A stretch of DNA of 19,406 nucleotides from an uncultured Nocardioides sp. (GTDB lineage: Bacteria; Actinomycetota; Actinomycetes; Propionibacteriales; Nocardioidaceae). Within the stretch, counting starts at the first letter, position 1; each line of letters starts with the position of its first letter. Below the pieces are notes generated by a model. That model was not told where the DNA came from. It did no database searches and was given only the letters and a program-made list of their open reading frames with translations. The stretch lies in NCBI RefSeq assembly GCF_946885725.1, contig NZ_CAMPGZ010000063.1, positions 1 to 19,406 on the forward strand. The letters run 5' to 3'. Below are positions 16,983 through 19,406 of this stretch, piece after piece. The position numbers and the translations under genes are program-made.

Positions 16983-18265
16983 GTCCCACGTTCCAGGCCC
17001 TGTCGAACCGCAACTACCGGCTCTACGCGGCCGGAGGCATCGTGTCGAACGTCGGCACCTGGATGCAGCGGGTCGCCCAGGACTGGCTCGTGCTGCAGCT
17101 GACGCACAACAACGGCACGGCCCTGGGCATCACGACCGGCCTGCAGTTCCTGCCGATGCTCCTGCTCTCGCCGTACGCCGGCCTCGTCGCCGACCGCTTC
17201 CCGAAGCGGCGGCTGCTCCAGGTCACCCAGCTGATGATGGCGATCCCCGCGCTGCTGCTCGGCCTGCTCGCCGTGACGGGCGTCGCGCAGCCGTGGCACG
17301 TCTACGTGCTGGCGTTCGTGTTCGGCGTCGGTACGGCGTTCGACGCGCCGGCTAGGCAGTCGTTCGTCAGCGAGATGGTCGAGCCCGACCTGCTCACCAA
17401 CGCGGTCGGCCTCAACAGCGCGTCGTTCAACCTCGCCCGCATCGTCGGCCCCGCGCTCGCCGGTCTGCTGATCGCGGCGCTCGGCTCCGGTGCCGAGGCG
17501 ACCGGTTGGGTGATCATGCTCAACGCCCTGAGCTACGGCTCGGTCATCTACGTCCTGCAGCGCATGCGCGCCGAGGACCTCGACCCCGCCGAGCTCGCGG
17601 CCCGCGGCAAGGGCATGATCCGCGAGGGGATGCGCTACGTCCGCAGCCGACCGGACCTGATGCTGGTGCTCGCGATCGTGTTCTTCGCGGGCACGTTCGG
17701 CCTCAACTTCCAGATGACGTCCGCGCTGATGACCACCGACGTGTTCGGCAAGGGCGCGTCGGCCTACGGCATCCTCGGTACGACGATGGCGGTGGGCTCG
17801 CTGACCGGCGCGCTGCTCGCGGCCCGGCGCGGCCGGCCGCGCTACCGGCTCGTGGTGCTGGCCGCGCTGGCGTTCGGCGTCGTCGAGATCCTCGCCGGGC
17901 TGTCGCCGTCGTACCTCGTCTACATGCTCTGGACGCCCGTGCTCGGCGTCACCGCGCTGACGATGATCACCGCCGCCAACGCCACCGTGCAGCTCGGCAC
18001 GACCGCGATGATGCGCGGGCGGGTGATGGCGCTCTACATGATGATCTTCATGGGCGGCACGCCCCTGGGCGCGCCGATCGTCGGCTGGATCGGCGAGACC
18101 TTCGGCGCCCGCTGGACGCTGATCGGCGGCGGCCTCGGCACGATCATCGGCGTGGTGATCGCGGCGGCACTGTTCGCCCGCACCCAGGGCATGCTCGACC
18201 CCGAGGTCAACGACCGGCCGACGCTGCGCAAGCGTGGCGGCCGGGAGCCGCAGCCCGCACGCTGA
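16979..18265 (+). CDS. MFS exporter (MFS_3 / EntS-like)
   Basis: The predicted protein has 428 residues and about 12 helices. It starts SPTFQALSNRNYRLYAAGG and has the motif A loop GLVADRFPKRRLLQ between helices 2 and 3 and FDAPARQSFVSEMV further on, both typical of the MFS_3 group that includes enterobactin exporters and many drug-efflux proteins. The rare TTG start overlaps the marR stop (TTGA), so expression depends on translation of marR. Substrate is unknown; a small toxic molecule sensed by the MarR protein is the likely cargo. It is convergent with the tandem-repeat protein gene, 26 bp apart. Confidence 0.88.
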   Translation: MSPTFQALSNRNYRLYAAGGIVSNVGTWMQRVAQDWLVLQLTHNNGTALGITTGLQFLPMLLLSPYAGLVADRFPKRRLLQVTQLMMAIPALLLGLLAVTGVAQPWHVYVLAFVFGVGTAFDAPARQSFVSEMVEPDLLTNAVGLNSASFNLARIVGPALAGLLIAALGSGAEATGWVIMLNALSYGSVIYVLQRMRAEDLDPAELAARGKGMIREGMRYVRSRPDLMLVLAIVFFAGTFGLNFQMTSALMTTDVFGKGASAYGILGTTMAVGSLTGALLAARRGRPRYRLVVLAALAFGVVEILAGLSPSYLVYMLWTPVLGVTALTMITAANATVQLGTTAMMRGRVMALYMMIFMGGTPLGAPIVGWIGETFGARWTLIGGGLGTIIGVVIAAALFARTQGMLDPEVNDRPTLRKRGGREPQPAR

Positions 18266-18291
18266 CCCCGGGGCGGGTGCGCCCTGTCCGG

Positions 18292-18903
18292 TCAGGCGTG
18301 TGTGGCGAACCAGGGCTGGTGCAGGTCCTTGAACTGAAGGTCGTGCACCGACTCCCAGAACTTCTTCATCATGTCGTGCTCAGGCCCGCTCACGGGCATC
18401 GGCTTCGCCTCGCCCTCGCGGGCCGCGGCCTCGTTGGTGAAGGCGACAGTCTCGGTGAACGTGCCGTCCGGCTCGATCGCGAACGTCGCGCCGATGATCT
18501 CCGGCCGCGCCTCGTGCAGCATCGTCTCCATCTCGCGCATGCCGGACTCGAGCGCGTCGGGGTCGTCCATGCGGCCGCGGATCACCTGCACGAACCCGGC
18601 CTGGTCGGACCCGCCGTCCATCATCATCACGACGCGGTCGCAGTCGTGGAACTCGATCGGGCCGTCGAAGAGCTGCTCGATGTCCTTCCACCACATGCCC
18701 TGCTCGGGCCGGGCGGAGTTCTCCATCGCCGCCTGACGTGACTCGAACCGTACGACGGCCACCATCTCGCCGTCGTCGGTGAAGCCGTAGGTGCCGCCGA
18801 GGTAGCCGATCGCCCCCGGCTCGACGTCCCGGCGCCACCGCTCGAACGCCGCGCGGAGCTCCTCCTGGCGGCTGCACTTCCCCTGGATGATCTGGATGAA
18901 CAC
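18292..18903 (-). CDS. Protein of two tandem ferredoxin-like (ABM-type) repeats
   Basis: The predicted protein has 203 residues and is built of two similar halves. Half one (1-96) begins VFIQIIQGKCSRQEELRAAF and contains GTYGFTDDGEMVAVVRFES and the WKDIEQLFDGPIEFHDC segment. Half two (103-196) begins GFVQVIRGRMDDPDALES and contains GATFAIEPDGTFTETVAFTN and MMKKFWESVHDLQFKDL. This beta-alpha-beta pattern fits the dimeric alpha/beta-barrel fold, here probably a pseudo-dimer in one chain. No catalytic residues are evident; small-molecule binding or oxygenation occurs in relatives. The GTG start is preceded by a strong GGAGG, 7 nt upstream, chosen over a longer frame from 18975. Function unknown. 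Confidence 0.78.
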   Translation of the reverse strand: MFIQIIQGKCSRQEELRAAFERWRRDVEPGAIGYLGGTYGFTDDGEMVAVVRFESRQAAMENSARPEQGMWWKDIEQLFDGPIEFHDCDRVVMMMDGGSDQAGFVQVIRGRMDDPDALESGMREMETMLHEARPEIIGATFAIEPDGTFTETVAFTNEAAAREGEAKPMPVSGPEHDMMKKFWESVHDLQFKDLHQPWFATHA

Positions 18904-19034
18904 GTCCCCTCCTCCCGGTCGGATCGGCGCGCGCACACGTCGGTCAGGGGGCTGCTCCGCCCCCATTCCCCGCACGCTAGGACCGCCTCTCCGGCCGATC
19001 CATAGTGCGATCGGACCCGTCCAGACAGCCCCGA

Positions 19035-19040
19035 TAAACT
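19035..19040 (+). promoter_or_regulatory. -10 box for a leaderless small-protein transcript
   Basis: TAAACT fits TANNNT and ends 7 nt before the GTG at 19048. This is the same arrangement as at 2055, 6707, 11413 (minus), 13575 (minus) and 16518. Confidence 0.5.
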
Positions 19041-19047
19041 CGCCGGT

Positions 19048-19137
19048 GTGAACCCCCGCTACCGCCGCATGGTGATCCCCGGTGCGCTCGTGGGGCTGAT
19101 CCTCATCGTCGCCCTTGCGGCGCTCGTGCGGGGCTGA
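19048..19137 (+). CDS. 29-residue single-helix membrane peptide
   Basis: The frame encodes MNPRYRRMVIPGALVGLILI followed by VALAALVRG. It has a short basic N-terminus (three Arg among the first seven residues), one hydrophobic stretch of about 18 residues, and a C-terminal Arg-Gly. A TAAACT -10 box 7 nt before the GTG supports expression as a leaderless mRNA. The stop lies 5 bp before the GTG of the methyltransferase-like gene, so the two are probably co-transcribed. The pattern suggests a small inner-membrane protein, possibly binding a partner. I do not recognise the family; chance occurrence is the alternative. Confidence 0.55.
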   Translation: MNPRYRRMVIPGALVGLILIVALAALVRG

Positions 19138-19142
19138 CGCCC

Positions 19143-19406
19143 GTGCCGGCCGAGCCCCTGCTGCGGGCGCTCGCGCGGATGCGCGGGCTGCTCCTCGACG
19201 ACACCGTGCTGGTCCGCGCCGTCGCCTCCGGACGGCAGAAGGGCAAGCAGCCGCGGTGGCGCCGGGTCGAGCTCCGGTACGTCGACCTCAAGGCCGGTCG
19301 GCGGCTCCAGGTGACGGCGTACGACGAGACGCAGGCGCACACCAGCAACCACGCACCGGGCGAGGAGGCGCGGGACGCCGTCGACGCGCTGCTCGACGAG
19401 CCGTTC
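19143..19406 (+). CDS. N-terminus of a probable SAM-dependent methyltransferase (runs off the window)
   Basis: Eighty-eight codons are open to the right edge. The translation includes LLDDTVLVRAVASGRQKG, RWRRVELRYVDLKAGRRLQV and TQAHTSNHAPGEEA, a pattern I associate with the N-terminal region of a conserved actinobacterial class I SAM-dependent methyltransferase. The SAM-binding core would lie beyond the window, so the enzymatic call rests on recall of the family. The GTG start follows the small-protein stop by 5 bp with no clear ribosome-binding site, consistent with coupling. Confidence 0.6.
   Translation, partial: MPAEPLLRALARMRGLLLDDTVLVRAVASGRQKGKQPRWRRVELRYVDLKAGRRLQVTAYDETQAHTSNHAPGEEARDAVDALLDEPF

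Overview
This is a chromosomal segment of a very high-GC actinobacterium. I infer Nocardioidaceae or a close relative (Propionibacteriales). The grounds are the strong G/C third-position bias, frequent GTG/TTG starts, several apparent leaderless promoters (a TANNNT box 6-7 nt before the start codon), and actinobacterial families such as DUF3027, DUF2530 and a CspB-type cold-shock protein with a C-terminal extension. The genus is inference; there is no rRNA or tRNA gene in the window to anchor it.

Layout. Bases 1-455 carry no convincing gene but several hairpins. Bases 456-1981 (minus) are a two-gene operon: an AraC-type HTH protein with a DinB-like C-terminal region, then a DHFR/RibD-C-like reductase, with stop and start overlapping. 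Divergent to it is an acyl-CoA synthetase of the ACSF2/FadD type (2068-3705), convergent with a large secreted subtilase (3727-6609, minus). A HAD phosphatase fused to a complete LarE-type sulfur transferase (6719-8161) follows, then a CspB-like cold-shock protein (8269-8652), an MFS protein (8649-10157, minus), a DUF3027 protein (10230-11054) and a DUF2530 membrane protein (11056-11406, minus). From memory, a csp / MFS / DUF3027 / DUF2530 / MarR grouping also occurs in mycobacteria, so 8.2-11.4 kb looks like conserved core.

Next come an AzgA-type NCS2 purine permease (11621-13066), a MarR/GbsR-type regulator (13059-13568, minus), and a divergently transcribed ABC exporter pair (13629-16123). 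The 60-bp gap between regulator and exporter holds promoter elements on both strands and an inverted repeat, a typical self-regulated drug-efflux arrangement. A gene-free stretch of about 400 bp (16124-16529) contains a roughly 109-bp sequence with imperfect terminal inverted repeats that resembles a MITE. Then come a MarR regulator with a palindromic operator candidate and a translationally coupled MFS exporter (16530-18265), a protein made of two tandem ferredoxin-like (ABM-type) repeats (18292-18903, minus), a 29-residue single-helix membrane peptide (19048-19137), and the start of a probable SAM-dependent methyltransferase running off the right edge.

Most of the window is ordinary metabolism, transport and regulation. 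The most unusual items are the HAD-LarE fusion, which has no larA, larB or larC nearby, the MITE-like intergenic element, and the recurrent leaderless-start architecture. I found no CRISPR array, phage, intact insertion sequence or recognisable defence system.
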